From Hydrogenoanaerobacterium saccharovorans (GTDB lineage Bacteria > Bacillota > Clostridia > Oscillospirales > Ruminococcaceae): DNA of 64,000 bases. The stretch spans positions 1,798,001 to 1,862,000 of the forward strand of contig NZ_RKRD01000001.1 of assembly GCF_003814745.1 (NCBI RefSeq), given 5' to 3'. Below, piece by piece: positions 17,041 through 26,450 of this stretch; position 1 is the stretch's first letter; the number at the start of each line of letters is the position of its first letter. The notes under the pieces are model-generated. The model saw nothing but the letters and a program-made list of their open reading frames with translations, did no database searches and was not told the DNA's origin. The position numbers and the translations under genes were made by a program.

Positions 17041-19599
17041 ATGTTTGAATTCGTGGTTAACGGAAAGACAACTTTTGCACAGAAGGATGAAAAGCTGATT
17101 ACATATTTAAGAGAAACGCTTCATCTCACTTCTGTAAAAAACGGATGCTCTGAAGGTGCATGCGGAACATGTATGGTTTTGGTAGATGGCAAGGCGACAA
17201 AAGCCTGTATTTTAACCACAGCACGCGCAGCAGGTAAAAGCATTGTTACCGTAGAGGGGCTATCCTCTCGTGAAAAAGATGTTTACGGTTATGCATTTAC
17301 GCATGTTGGTGCCGTACAATGTGGATTTTGTACACCGGGTATGGTCATCAGTGCCAAAGGCTTGATTGACACAAACCCAAATCCATCGCCTATGGATGTA
17401 AAAGAAGCGATTAAAAATAACATTTGCCGTTGCACCGGTTATAAAAAAATAGAAGAGGCAATTTTGCTTTCTGCTAAACTGTTCCGCGAGAACACCGCTG
17501 TACCAAAACAAGAATTTTGCGGTGTAATTGGCGAAAACCTGCACCGTGTGGATGCCACCGCTAAAGCACTTGGTACAGCAGAATATGCCGATGATATCCA
17601 TATAGACGGCATGCTGTATGGAAGTGCAGTACGCAGCAGCTATCCCCGCGCCCTTGTAAAACATATTGATGTCACCGAAGCAAAAGCATTGCCCGGTGTT
17701 GTTACTGTGCTTACCGCTGCCGATTTGCCCGGCAACCATAAAATTGGGCATTTGAAAAAAGATTATGATGTGTTGATTGCCGAGGGTAAAGAAACTCATT
17801 TTATCGGCGATGCAATTGTGCTGATTGCGGCAGAAAGCAAGGAAATTTTGGAAGAAGCCAAAAAGCTTGTTAAAATTGATTTTGAAGAGCTGAAACCCGT
17901 TCTGTCTGTTCAGGATTCGATAGCAGAGGGTGCGCCGTTGATTCACGAAACCGGTAACCTGCTTGCCGACGAACATTTGGTGCGCGGCGACGCCGACGAA
18001 ACAATAAAAAATTCGAAACACTCTGTAACAATGCGTTACAGCACACCTTTTACCGACCATGCGTTTCTTGAACCCGAAACTGCAGTTGCAATGCCAGAAG
18101 GTGACGGTGTGCTTATTTACTCAGGTGACCAGGGTATTTATCAGACACGCAAAGAGTGCAGCGAAGCACTTGGATTGCCCGAAGATAAAGTACGCGTCAT
18201 TGCAAAAATGGTAGGCGGTGGTTTTGGCGGCAAAGAAGATATGAGTGTTCAGCATCATGCTGCTGTTCTCGCATACAAATCTCAACGCCCCGTTAAAGTT
18301 TCTTTTACGCGGAAAGAAAGTATTATGATACACCCCAAACGCCACCCGATGGAGATGGAGTTTACCACTGCATGTGACGAAAACGGTTACCTCACAGCGA
18401 TGAAGGCAACATTGCTTGCCGATACAGGTGCTTATGCGTCACTCGGCGGCCCTGTTTTGCAAAGAGCTTGTACGCATGCGGCAGGTCCATACAATTATCA
18501 AGTAATTGATATCCACGGGCAGGCTTGGTATACCAATAACCCGCCTGCAGGCGCATTCCGCGGCTTTGGTGTAACACAAAGTTGCTTTGCAACAGAGTGC
18601 AACCTCAACCTGTTGGCTGAAAAAGTAGGCATATCCCCTTGGGAAATACGCTATCGTAACGCAATTCGTCCAGGTGAGGTATTGCCTAACGGACAAATCG
18701 CAGATGAATCTACCGCATTGGTAGAAACTTTGGAGGCTGTAAAACCATACATGGATGCTCACCCCAAAGCAGGTATTGCTTGTGCAATGAAGAACAGCGG
18801 GCTTGGCGTCGGCATCCCCGATACCGGACGCTGCCGACTAACCGTCAAAGATGGAAAGGTGCATATCCACAGCAGTGCAGCTTGCATTGGGCAGGGTATG
18901 GGTACCGTTGTTACACAAATGGTTTGCACAACTCTTAGTCTCTCCCCCGAACAAGTAATTTATGATGCGCCCGACACAAAAGAAGCACCCAATGCAGGCA
19001 ATACAACTGCATCCCGTCAGACACTGTTTACCGGCGAGGCAACCCACCGCGCTGCTATGGCACTGAAAGAAGCACTGGGCAGTAATTCGCTCGAAAGCCT
19101 GAACGGCAGAGAGTTTATAGGCGAATACCTCGGTGTAACCGATAAAATGGGCAGTGACAAGCCAAACCCCGTCAGCCATATTGCTTACGGTTATGCAACT
19201 CACGTGGTAGATTTGGATGAAAGCGGCAAGCTTTTAAAGGTAATTGCAGCACATGATGTTGGCAAAGCGGTTAACCCCATCAGCGTTGAAGGGCAAATTG
19301 AAGGTGGCGTTGTTATGAGCCTTGGATACGCTTTAACCGAAGATTTTCCGCTGAAAGACGGTGTTCCCACCGCGAAATACGGTACACTTGGCTTAATGAA
19401 ATCGACGCAAGTACCTGAAATTGAGTCGATGATCATTGAGAAGAGCCACAGTGACTTGGCATACGGCGCAAAAGGTATCGGTGAAATCTGCTCTATTCCC
19501 ACTCCACCCGCAGTTCAGCTTGCTTACTACAACTTGGACGGCAAGTTTAGAACAAAACTGCCGATGGAAGACACCCCCTACTCCAGAAAAAAGAAATAA
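17041..19599 (+). CDS. xdhD: Selenium-dependent xanthine dehydrogenase, fused [2Fe-2S]/molybdopterin type
   Basis: An 852-residue fusion; start 17041 follows GAGGTG. Residues 1-150 are a two-cluster ferredoxin domain: C36, C41, C44, C56 (GCSEGACGTCMV) and C94, C97, C129, C131 (QCGFCTPG, CRCTGY). The remainder is the molybdopterin domain: GTAEYADDI, VGGGFGGKED, GAFRGFGVTQ and a near-terminal GAKGIGEICSIPTPP with the catalytic Glu. No FAD domain is present, so electrons must go to another protein. Size and layout match the purine hydroxylase type tied to YqeB/YqeC/SelD, where Se is a labile ligand rather than Sec. It is divergent from ygeX and followed by a terminator. Confidence 0.92.
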   Translation: MFEFVVNGKTTFAQKDEKLITYLRETLHLTSVKNGCSEGACGTCMVLVDGKATKACILTTARAAGKSIVTVEGLSSREKDVYGYAFTHVGAVQCGFCTPGMVISAKGLIDTNPNPSPMDVKEAIKNNICRCTGYKKIEEAILLSAKLFRENTAVPKQEFCGVIGENLHRVDATAKALGTAEYADDIHIDGMLYGSAVRSSYPRALVKHIDVTEAKALPGVVTVLTAADLPGNHKIGHLKKDYDVLIAEGKETHFIGDAIVLIAAESKEILEEAKKLVKIDFEELKPVLSVQDSIAEGAPLIHETGNLLADEHLVRGDADETIKNSKHSVTMRYSTPFTDHAFLEPETAVAMPEGDGVLIYSGDQGIYQTRKECSEALGLPEDKVRVIAKMVGGGFGGKEDMSVQHHAAVLAYKSQRPVKVSFTRKESIMIHPKRHPMEMEFTTACDENGYLTAMKATLLADTGAYASLGGPVLQRACTHAAGPYNYQVIDIHGQAWYTNNPPAGAFRGFGVTQSCFATECNLNLLAEKVGISPWEIRYRNAIRPGEVLPNGQIADESTALVETLEAVKPYMDAHPKAGIACAMKNSGLGVGIPDTGRCRLTVKDGKVHIHSSAACIGQGMGTVVTQMVCTTLSLSPEQVIYDAPDTKEAPNAGNTTASRQTLFTGEATHRAAMALKEALGSNSLESLNGREFIGEYLGVTDKMGSDKPNPVSHIAYGYATHVVDLDESGKLLKVIAAHDVGKAVNPISVEGQIEGGVVMSLGYALTEDFPLKDGVPTAKYGTLGLMKSTQVPEIESMIIEKSHSDLAYGAKGIGEICSIPTPPAVQLAYYNLDGKFRTKLPMEDTPYSRKKK

Positions 19600-19611
19600 G
19601 CAGAACATAAC

Positions 19612-19650
19612 AAAGAGCGCGAGACCAATAAAAAGGTCACGCGCTCTTTT
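19612..19650 (+). terminator. Terminator after the fused xanthine dehydrogenase gene
   Basis: Inverted repeat AAAGAGCGCG-a-GACC with GGTC-a-CGCGCTCTTT followed by T residues, 12 bp after the stop. Confidence 0.85.
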
Positions 19651-19673
19651 TCGTCAGCTTATTTCAATAGATA

Positions 19674-20957
19674 TTAGGGCAGCTTCCAAAACTCCTCGGC
19701 AGAGTAAGTGGGCTGTTCATTTCTGTAATATGCATAGGTAGTTGGATAACCTGAGGGGATTAGTGTAATAACGCGATTTGCTGCAGCACCTTCCGCCCCT
19801 GAAAAAGAATCGACTGCATTGGAAAAATGAAAACAGTTTTTTGTCATATACGCGCGGTAAAAATCCATATAAAATGGCCTACCGTTGCGCCCTGCTCCCT
19901 CATTGGGTATGAGTTTGGTACCGTTTATCAAGCTTTCACGCAACATAGGCAAACTGATATAAACATTCTGTTCATTTTTTAAAACAAGGTTGTATGTTGG
20001 GTCCAGCATAATCCATTGTTTTAACTCTTTGGAGTAAGCATGCACTACCACATGGCAATATACAGTATTTGCATCGGGTGGGGCGCACTTAACCGATTTT
20101 GCGGGAATGCCATAAGCACGCAGCATTTCAGAAAGAATAATTGACAATCCCCTGCACTCTACCCCATTCATTTTTTTACTGTATTGCATAATGGATAAAG
20201 CGTCCTGCTTTTCAGGCATACCCGATTCTCCGTTATGCCTAAATTGTGTTGATACCCAATTTAATAAAACCTGCATTTTATCTGCATCATTCTTTTTTGT
20301 ATTCACTAATTTGTCTAAAGCATTTGTTTTTAGTATGCTTTTAAGTTTATCTCTTTTGCCAAGCTCATAGGTATATGGTATGTTTACAGCAGTTTTTGTA
20401 TAGTTGGGGTATTCTTTTAGCTTATTCAGCCACTCGGCTGCAGGAACATCCTCAAACATAAATTGAGGCTGCCCTTCAAAATCTATGGGCGATGATGAAG
20501 TTCTGACAAAACGTATCTCGCGTTTTTTGCCATACTGTTCGTATTCACCAACCAAGGTTTTATTGTTTTCAAAGCTTAGGCTCACAATTGCCGTCCAAGG
20601 GCTATCATTAAAGGTATAAACAATTTTGTCATCCTCAAAATACCATTTATTGGGCAACAAGTAATTCGCATCACAAGATTCCACCGTAAGATACAATCTT
20701 GGATTATCACCTTTGGTTACAAAATTCATAGTCACTTTGTCGTTTATATACTTTTTCTCCCCCACCACTACATAAAAAGAACCCTTCCATGTACCGTTGA
20801 TGTTTTTCAGCATATCCTCTTCTTCAGATGACAAATCTTCAACGCTTGTTTGCAGTATATGGTTTCGCTGATATGGTGTTGCAAAAGTAAAAGCAGAAAA
20901 CGCAATTGCAGCTGCAAGCAGTAATACTATAGTCAAAAGTTTTGTTGTCGTTCTCAT
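19674..20957 (-). CDS. Transglutaminase-like domain protein, secreted or membrane-anchored
   Basis: A 427-residue protein with an N-terminal membrane/signal segment (MRTTTKLLTIVLLLAAAIAFSA). The start at 20957 is favoured by GAGG 9 nt upstream; ATGs 15 and 21 bp further up exist. A beta-rich N-terminal half (NGTWKGSFYVV...) precedes a transglutaminase/cysteine protease-like core with Cys in KMNGVECRGLSIILSEMLRA (about residue 270), His in YCHVVVHAYS (about 300) and Asp in MLDPTYN (about 315), a complete Cys-His-Asp triad. Its extracytoplasmic role is unknown. It sits inside the purine locus without an obvious link to it. Confidence 0.85.
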   Translation of the reverse strand: MRTTTKLLTIVLLLAAAIAFSAFTFATPYQRNHILQTSVEDLSSEEEDMLKNINGTWKGSFYVVVGEKKYINDKVTMNFVTKGDNPRLYLTVESCDANYLLPNKWYFEDDKIVYTFNDSPWTAIVSLSFENNKTLVGEYEQYGKKREIRFVRTSSSPIDFEGQPQFMFEDVPAAEWLNKLKEYPNYTKTAVNIPYTYELGKRDKLKSILKTNALDKLVNTKKNDADKMQVLLNWVSTQFRHNGESGMPEKQDALSIMQYSKKMNGVECRGLSIILSEMLRAYGIPAKSVKCAPPDANTVYCHVVVHAYSKELKQWIMLDPTYNLVLKNEQNVYISLPMLRESLINGTKLIPNEGAGRNGRPFYMDFYRAYMTKNCFHFSNAVDSFSGAEGAAANRVITLIPSGYPTTYAYYRNEQPTYSAEEFWKLP

Positions 20958-21125
20958 TGTAGTGGTCCTCATATCCATTTCAATATTTCTTATATAGTAC
21001 CATAACATTGTAAAAATATTGCATCTATTTAGAAACTTTTTTTAAATATTTTTTCAAATTACTGGATAAGTTGAAAACCTCTTTGATGATTCTTCTTCGC
21101 TTGAAAATCTCTATATATCGAATTT

Positions 21126-21773
21126 TCACCTTGCAACCTTGATTACTTTTGTTTGCGCTGCCAAATCCTGTACGGTTTTATGTCGACTCGTAGCGCATCC
21201 CCAAATAAAAGAACCCATATTTAAAATACCATTCGAAATCACGTTGCCACTGCCTTTAATTAAAAATTCTCTCAAAATAGCATCCCAAAACGTAAGCTTT
21301 TTACTATCAAGCCTCACAACCCTAATTTTGAGCAGCCATTTGCCCGGTGTATAGCCATTGCCTGCCCAAAGCAAAATAGCAGTTAAAATATTGCTAACTC
21401 CCAAAAGCAATATTAATGGGAGTAATAAAATTAAAATACCGCCTTGTATGGTGCCGCTGCCTAAAAGTTTACTTGGCAATACCGCAAGCAAAATTGCAAT
21501 AGCAGACACAAAAGTATCCACCATAAATGCGCCAAGCCGGCGAGACATGCTCGCTAAGCCTACGGTTTCAGCCAAATTTCTTGCATCTATTATATTTCTT
21601 GCAATTTTTGCCGGAGAACCCAGTTGCTGAGAAGCAGATTCTTCTGTTCGCCCCCTTGCTGTTTTCTCATCAAAAAAGCTGCTGTAATTCGACAGCACCT
21701 CATCCAAATCTGTTTTCGGCAATTTATCTTCCAAAGCGTTTTCTAATTCAGTCAAGAATTCTGCCTTACTCAA
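21126..21773 (-). CDS. RDD-family membrane protein with N-terminal DUF1700-like helical domain
   Basis: A 215-residue protein. Residues 1-60 (MSKAEFLTELENALEDKL, LGSPAKIARNI) resemble the helical domain of DUF1700 proteins. Residues about 75-215 are an RDD module: SRRLGAFMVDTFVSA, several membrane helices, then GYTPGKWLLKIRVVRLDSKKLTFWDAILREF. RDD proteins are poorly characterised membrane proteins, some acting in ion exchange. It may be co-transcribed with the transglutaminase-like gene downstream (168-bp gap). Confidence 0.82.
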   Translation of the reverse strand: MSKAEFLTELENALEDKLPKTDLDEVLSNYSSFFDEKTARGRTEESASQQLGSPAKIARNIIDARNLAETVGLASMSRRLGAFMVDTFVSAIAILLAVLPSKLLGSGTIQGGILILLLPLILLLGVSNILTAILLWAGNGYTPGKWLLKIRVVRLDSKKLTFWDAILREFLIKGSGNVISNGILNMGSFIWGCATSRHKTVQDLAAQTKVIKVAR

Positions 21774-21859
21774 ATCACATCCTCCTTCTTGTTATAATAT
21801 ACATATTTTATATAATTTTACCATAATATCATTTACAAAACAATCTGCACAGCAAAACG

Positions 21860-21888
21860 AAAAAGACGGGAATCATCCCGTCCTTTTC
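21860..21888 (-). terminator. Terminator after the hydantoinase gene
   Basis: Stem GACGGG/CCCGTC with A-rich and T-rich flanks; on the minus strand it ends in a T-run, 8 bp past the hydantoinase stop codon. Confidence 0.82.
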
Positions 21889-21895
21889 TATAATA

Positions 21896-23299
21896 TTAGC
21901 GGTTCGAACTTTCGGGTTGTTGCGGATAATACTCACTCTCATGACGGGGGACATATGCTCCGCGATGCTCAGCAACAACTTCACCATTCTGTACCACCAG
22001 CTGGCCACGTAAAAATACTGCCTTCGGTCTGCCGGTGACAGGCATCCCCTCATAAGGGGTGTAATCGACGTTCTGTTCCATTTTTTGTGCAGTAATTATG
22101 CCCTTATAAGATGGGTCCCACACAACGATATCTGCATCACTGCCCGCAAGTAGCGCACCTTTTTGAGGATACATACCAAAAAGACGAGCTGTATTTTCGC
22201 TCAACTGAGCCGCCATCTGTTCTTTGGTTATACGGTTTTCGCACACACCGTAGGTATACATCACAGCAGGGCGATGCTCTACCCCGGGCATACCGTTGGG
22301 GATTTTACTAAAATCTTCTCTGCCCTGCTCTTTTTGCTTTTTAAAGTTAAAGCTGCAGTGGTCGGTTGAAACGGTATCAATGTCGCCGTTTTTCAGCCCC
22401 GTCCACAAACACTGCTGATCTTCTTTTTTACGAAGGGGGGGTGAGCATACATATTTTGCGCTTTCGAAGTTTTGAAGGTGATAACGGCTTTCGTCCAACG
22501 TCAAGTAATGCGGGCAAGTTTCAACATACACTTTTTGCCCCCTTGCACGGGCTTTGAGCACCTCATCAAAACCCATTTTGGTACTCAAATGTACGATGTT
22601 GACAGGAGCACCCGCAGCCTCGGCGATGTATAAGTAACGTGAAATTGCTTCCGCTTCAACAAAATCGGGGCGAGAAGCGGGATGCGCCGCAGGAGAAAGC
22701 TCACCTGTCGCACGTTTTTCTGCTATCATCTCGTTAACGAGGTCGCCGTTTTCACAGTGGGTACCAATAATACCATGCACATCATGCACCCGCTTCAATA
22801 TTTCGTACAGCTCACCGTCCGAAACGCGCAGATTGTCGTAGGCAAGATAAAGCTTAAATGAAGTAACACCCTCGGTAACCATTGTATCAATTTCTTTGCT
22901 GACAGACGGATTCCAATCGCTGATTGCCATATGGAATGCATAGTCGCAAGAGGAGACACCATCGGCTTTATTGTGCCAATTTTGCAGAGCCTGTACAAGA
23001 GATTCACCTTTTTCTTGCGTTGCAAAATCTACAATTGTGGTGGTACCGCCAACAATCGCACCGCGCGTACCACTGTGAAAGTTATCTGCCGTCAAAGCAG
23101 TGCCGGTACTCATATCAAAGTGGGTATGGGCATCAATAAAACCGGGGAAAATCAAGCACCCGCTTGCGTCGAGCACATCTGCATTTTCAGTGGACAGCTG
23201 TGCCGCAATCTCAGTAATTTTCCCATTATCAACGCGAATGTCAGCAGAATAACTGCCCTTTGGAGTAACAATAGTACCGCCCTTAATCATTTTTGACAT
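21896..23299 (-). CDS. hydA: Dihydropyrimidinase / D-hydantoinase
   Basis: A 467-residue cyclic amidohydrolase. It shows the metal-binding GFIDAHTHFDM, TSFKLYLAY carrying the carboxylated Lys, NIVHLSTKMGFDEV, YVETCPHYLTL and STDHCSFNFKKQK, all diagnostic. It opens dihydropyrimidine or hydantoin-like rings; in this locus the substrate is probably a purine-derived ring (E. coli hyuA equivalent). The start at 23299 follows a GGGGG ribosome site. The gene is downstream of ygfK in the same orientation. Confidence 0.92.
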   Translation of the reverse strand: MSKMIKGGTIVTPKGSYSADIRVDNGKITEIAAQLSTENADVLDASGCLIFPGFIDAHTHFDMSTGTALTADNFHSGTRGAIVGGTTTIVDFATQEKGESLVQALQNWHNKADGVSSCDYAFHMAISDWNPSVSKEIDTMVTEGVTSFKLYLAYDNLRVSDGELYEILKRVHDVHGIIGTHCENGDLVNEMIAEKRATGELSPAAHPASRPDFVEAEAISRYLYIAEAAGAPVNIVHLSTKMGFDEVLKARARGQKVYVETCPHYLTLDESRYHLQNFESAKYVCSPPLRKKEDQQCLWTGLKNGDIDTVSTDHCSFNFKKQKEQGREDFSKIPNGMPGVEHRPAVMYTYGVCENRITKEQMAAQLSENTARLFGMYPQKGALLAGSDADIVVWDPSYKGIITAQKMEQNVDYTPYEGMPVTGRPKAVFLRGQLVVQNGEVVAEHRGAYVPRHESEYYPQQPESSNR

Positions 23300-23327
23300 A
23301 GAGTGACCCCCTTCAACATGCACAATA

Positions 23328-23353
23328 CGGGTATCCGTTTTTTCGGATACCCG
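23328..23353 (-). other. Intercistronic hairpin between ygfK and hydA
   Basis: A perfect 10-bp stem CGGGTATCCG/CGGATACCCG with a 6-nt loop and no T-run after it. It is likely a stabilising or processing element, or a weak attenuator; the hydA ribosome site follows within 15-20 nt. Confidence 0.6.
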
Positions 23354-23394
23354 CACAGGCTATTTAAAAAATGGTGTTGCAGAATGATAATTTT

Positions 23395-26388
23395 TTAAAA
23401 CAGATAATTATACTCAACATATGCAGTGGTAATCAACTTGCGGATATCCTCGGGCAAACCGCATTTGGGGTCTGAAACTGCATAGTCCTTAACCTCACCG
23501 TCCAGACGAACACGGAAGATACTCTTCGCACCGTCTATGCATAAGAAACCTTCGTTTTTGCTGTCGTCAAAATCAGGGAGATTGCCAAACAGAGTAAATT
23601 TTTCTTTGTAAGGTGCACTGTCGTACGGGCAGAAGGTTTCGCAGTTGCCGCACTCGTTGCACATACCGTCGACATGGATAATTTGAGCCATTGGCTTGGT
23701 ACCCACATGGATAGAAAGATTTGCACGGTTGGGGCACACATCTACGCAACATTCGCATACGGTTGCACATTCCAGGCAACGGTCACATTGCTTATAAGCA
23801 TCGGTATCAACCTCAAGCAAACCTTTTTTCAGTCTTACATCGGCAGAGTTGGGGTTGACATTCAATTCTTCATAATGATTTGTTTCCAACTTAGAAATTG
23901 CTTTTGCAAACTGCATAGCATCAGCAATTGCCTCTACTACCGTTGCAGGGCCGCGCAGTGCATCGCCTGCGACAAATACGTTTTCAACGTTGGTTCTAAA
24001 TTTGGCATCCACTTTCACGCGTCCGCGCTCATCAACTGCAATGCCGTTTTTCTCGAACAACTCGGTGTCCACTTTTTCGCCTATTGCAGCAATCACGGTG
24101 TCTGCAGGAACTGTAACGATTTCTTCGGTTTGAACAGGGCTGCGTCTGCCGCTTTCGTCAGGTGCACCAAGAACCATTTTATAGCATTTGAGCACACCGT
24201 TTTCAACGCCGATTGGGGCAAGCAGTTCACAGAATTCCACACCGTCTTCCAGCGCAAGTTCAAGTTCTTCTTCATCAGCAGGCATATAGCGCTTGGTTCT
24301 GCGGTATACGAGTGATACTTTTTCTACGCCCTTTACACGTTTTGCTGCGCGCGCTGCATCCATAGCGGTATTGCCGCCGCCTACGACGACAACATTCTTG
24401 CCGAGGTTTAAGCTGGACTCATCTGCTTTGTATTTTTCTAAAAACTCCAGCACGTTCATTGCTTTACCGGTTTCTAAGCGCAATATTCCCGGCTTCCAAG
24501 CGCCAACTGCAAACAGCACATATTTATAGCCGCGCGCTTTGAGTTCTTCAACCGAAGTTTGCTCAGATCCCAGTATAAATTCTGCACCCATAGAACGAAC
24601 CAAATTCACGTCGTTATCGATAGCTTCATCTGAAATTCTAAACTCAGGAATAACCAGTTTAACAATACCGCCCAGTTCTTTTCTTCTCTCGAATACGGTA
24701 ACCGGCATGCCCTCTTTGCCCAGAAAATACGCAGCAGCAAGGCCTGCAGGGCCACCACCGACGATTGCTACTTTCGATCTACCTTTAATTTTAGGAGCTT
24801 CCAATTCTGCCAGCAACTGATCGTAACCCGCTTTAGCAGCTTCTAGTTTAGCAGCACGGATTTTCACCGATTCATCATAGAAATTACGGGTGCATTTATC
24901 TGCACAGTGATGCGGGCAAATAGTACCCGTGATAAACGGCAGCGGATTTTTCTCGGTAATTACTTTCAAAGCCTCAAGATGATTTCCTTCGCCTGCCAAA
25001 CGCACGTAAGCTGGGATATCCTGCCCAATTGGGCAGCCATCTTGACAAGGAGCACTAAAGCAATCGATGAGAGGAACTTTCTTTTTCATTTTACGGTTGG
25101 GCAGCGGTTTCATTGCTTTGAGATGATGCGGATCACGTACACATTCGTAAGCAAGCGACTGTAGTTTTACAAGGTCCACGCCATCAAAATCTTTGTATTC
25201 GCAAGAATCTAATACTTCTGCCATCTGCGAAAGCCGCTGATATCCACCCGGTTTTAGCAATGTTGTAGCGAGGGTAATGGGCCAAATGCCCACTTCAAAA
25301 ATCTTCTCAATGTTAAAGATATCTGCGCCGCCGGAATAAGAAATGCGCAGCTTGCCGTCAAATGCTTTAGAAAGCTTATGAGCAAGCGAAACGGTGAGCG
25401 GATAAAGTGAACGGCCGGACATGTACATCTCTTCGCCGGGCAGCTCTCCGCGGCCAATACCTACCGGGAAAGTGTTGGTAAGTTTGACACCAAAAGTAAG
25501 CCCGTTGCTTTCCGCCAGATTTATCAAGCGTTGAATCATAGGCACAGCATCTTCAAATTGCAAGTCTGCCTTAAAGTGGTGGTCATCAAATACAAGATAA
25601 TCATAACCCATCTCATCCATCGTCTTGCGTGCAAATTCATAGCCCAGCAAGGTTGGGTTGCATTTAATATAGGTATTAAGCCCCTTTTCGGTAATGAGGT
25701 AGGTAGCAATGCGTTCAATCTCTTGCGGTGGGCAGCCGTGTAGCGTAGAAAGTGTAATGGATGTACAAACTTTGGGGCTGATGCCCTCTACAAAAGCTGC
25801 ATCAATATGCTCAAAACGATTGAGATTTGCAAGTGCAAATGCTTTGCACTCTGCCCATATCTCTGTATTTTCGGCATTTTTAAGCCCTTCGATAAAGGTA
25901 TCAATTTTGGGGGATTGAATGCCTTCAAGGTCATATCCGACGCTCATATTAAACATAAAGCCTGTGTCGCTGCCCAAACCGAATTCTTTGGATATCAGTT
26001 TCAGTGCAAACCACGCTTTAACATATTCGTCGTATGCCTCGGGTATGCGCAGCTCAGTTGACCATTCCACGTTGTAGCATTCATCTTCTGCATTGATGCA
26101 AGGTTTTGCTACCGGTAAATCTTCACCGTCAAGTTTTTGTACGGTTTTCAGCTCAAAAAAGCGGCTGCCAGCAAAATAAGCAGCAATAATATTCTGTGCA
26201 AGCTGTGTATGCGGGCCTGCTGCGGGGCCAAACGGGGTTTCCATCTGTTCGCCAAACAAGTGCAGTACTTTATCGTTTTTCTTTATAAATGGGCGGCGTA
26301 CGCCGAAAACGGCGCCATCGGTTTTATGCTCTTCCAATACCCAGTTGACCAATTTATCAAATGGGATTGGTCTCATTCTATCACTCAT
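23395..26388 (-). CDS. ygfK: YgfK, putative selenate reductase-type flavo-iron-sulfur protein
   Basis: A 997-residue protein close to the usual YgfK size. Domains in order: a dihydropyrimidine/dihydroorotate dehydrogenase-like barrel (about 1-430); an N-terminal GltD-like Cys cluster (CFSAPCQDGCPIGQDIP, about 441); an FAD site VAIVGGGPAGLAAAYFLG (about 539); an NAD(P) site VVVVGGGNTAMDAARAAKR (about 666); and two C-terminal 4Fe-4S motifs (CDRCLECATVCECC at about 864 and CNECGNCETFCPYD at about 908). The name 'selenate reductase' is historical. In purine loci it more likely moves electrons for the Mo hydroxylase or reduces a ring, since the fused hydroxylase here lacks FAD. Confidence 0.92.
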   Translation of the reverse strand: MSDRMRPIPFDKLVNWVLEEHKTDGAVFGVRRPFIKKNDKVLHLFGEQMETPFGPAAGPHTQLAQNIIAAYFAGSRFFELKTVQKLDGEDLPVAKPCINAEDECYNVEWSTELRIPEAYDEYVKAWFALKLISKEFGLGSDTGFMFNMSVGYDLEGIQSPKIDTFIEGLKNAENTEIWAECKAFALANLNRFEHIDAAFVEGISPKVCTSITLSTLHGCPPQEIERIATYLITEKGLNTYIKCNPTLLGYEFARKTMDEMGYDYLVFDDHHFKADLQFEDAVPMIQRLINLAESNGLTFGVKLTNTFPVGIGRGELPGEEMYMSGRSLYPLTVSLAHKLSKAFDGKLRISYSGGADIFNIEKIFEVGIWPITLATTLLKPGGYQRLSQMAEVLDSCEYKDFDGVDLVKLQSLAYECVRDPHHLKAMKPLPNRKMKKKVPLIDCFSAPCQDGCPIGQDIPAYVRLAGEGNHLEALKVITEKNPLPFITGTICPHHCADKCTRNFYDESVKIRAAKLEAAKAGYDQLLAELEAPKIKGRSKVAIVGGGPAGLAAAYFLGKEGMPVTVFERRKELGGIVKLVIPEFRISDEAIDNDVNLVRSMGAEFILGSEQTSVEELKARGYKYVLFAVGAWKPGILRLETGKAMNVLEFLEKYKADESSLNLGKNVVVVGGGNTAMDAARAAKRVKGVEKVSLVYRRTKRYMPADEEELELALEDGVEFCELLAPIGVENGVLKCYKMVLGAPDESGRRSPVQTEEIVTVPADTVIAAIGEKVDTELFEKNGIAVDERGRVKVDAKFRTNVENVFVAGDALRGPATVVEAIADAMQFAKAISKLETNHYEELNVNPNSADVRLKKGLLEVDTDAYKQCDRCLECATVCECCVDVCPNRANLSIHVGTKPMAQIIHVDGMCNECGNCETFCPYDSAPYKEKFTLFGNLPDFDDSKNEGFLCIDGAKSIFRVRLDGEVKDYAVSDPKCGLPEDIRKLITTAYVEYNYLF

Positions 26389-26450
26389 TCGTGTTTCTCC
26401 TCTCTATTAGACCGATTGCATTTTCATCAGCCTACCTAGGTACAATTTTA

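Noticed and set aside
17260..18060. 266-codon minus-strand frame within the fused xanthine dehydrogenase gene
   Set aside because: Antisense shadow; Cys/Phe-rich, no family resemblance.
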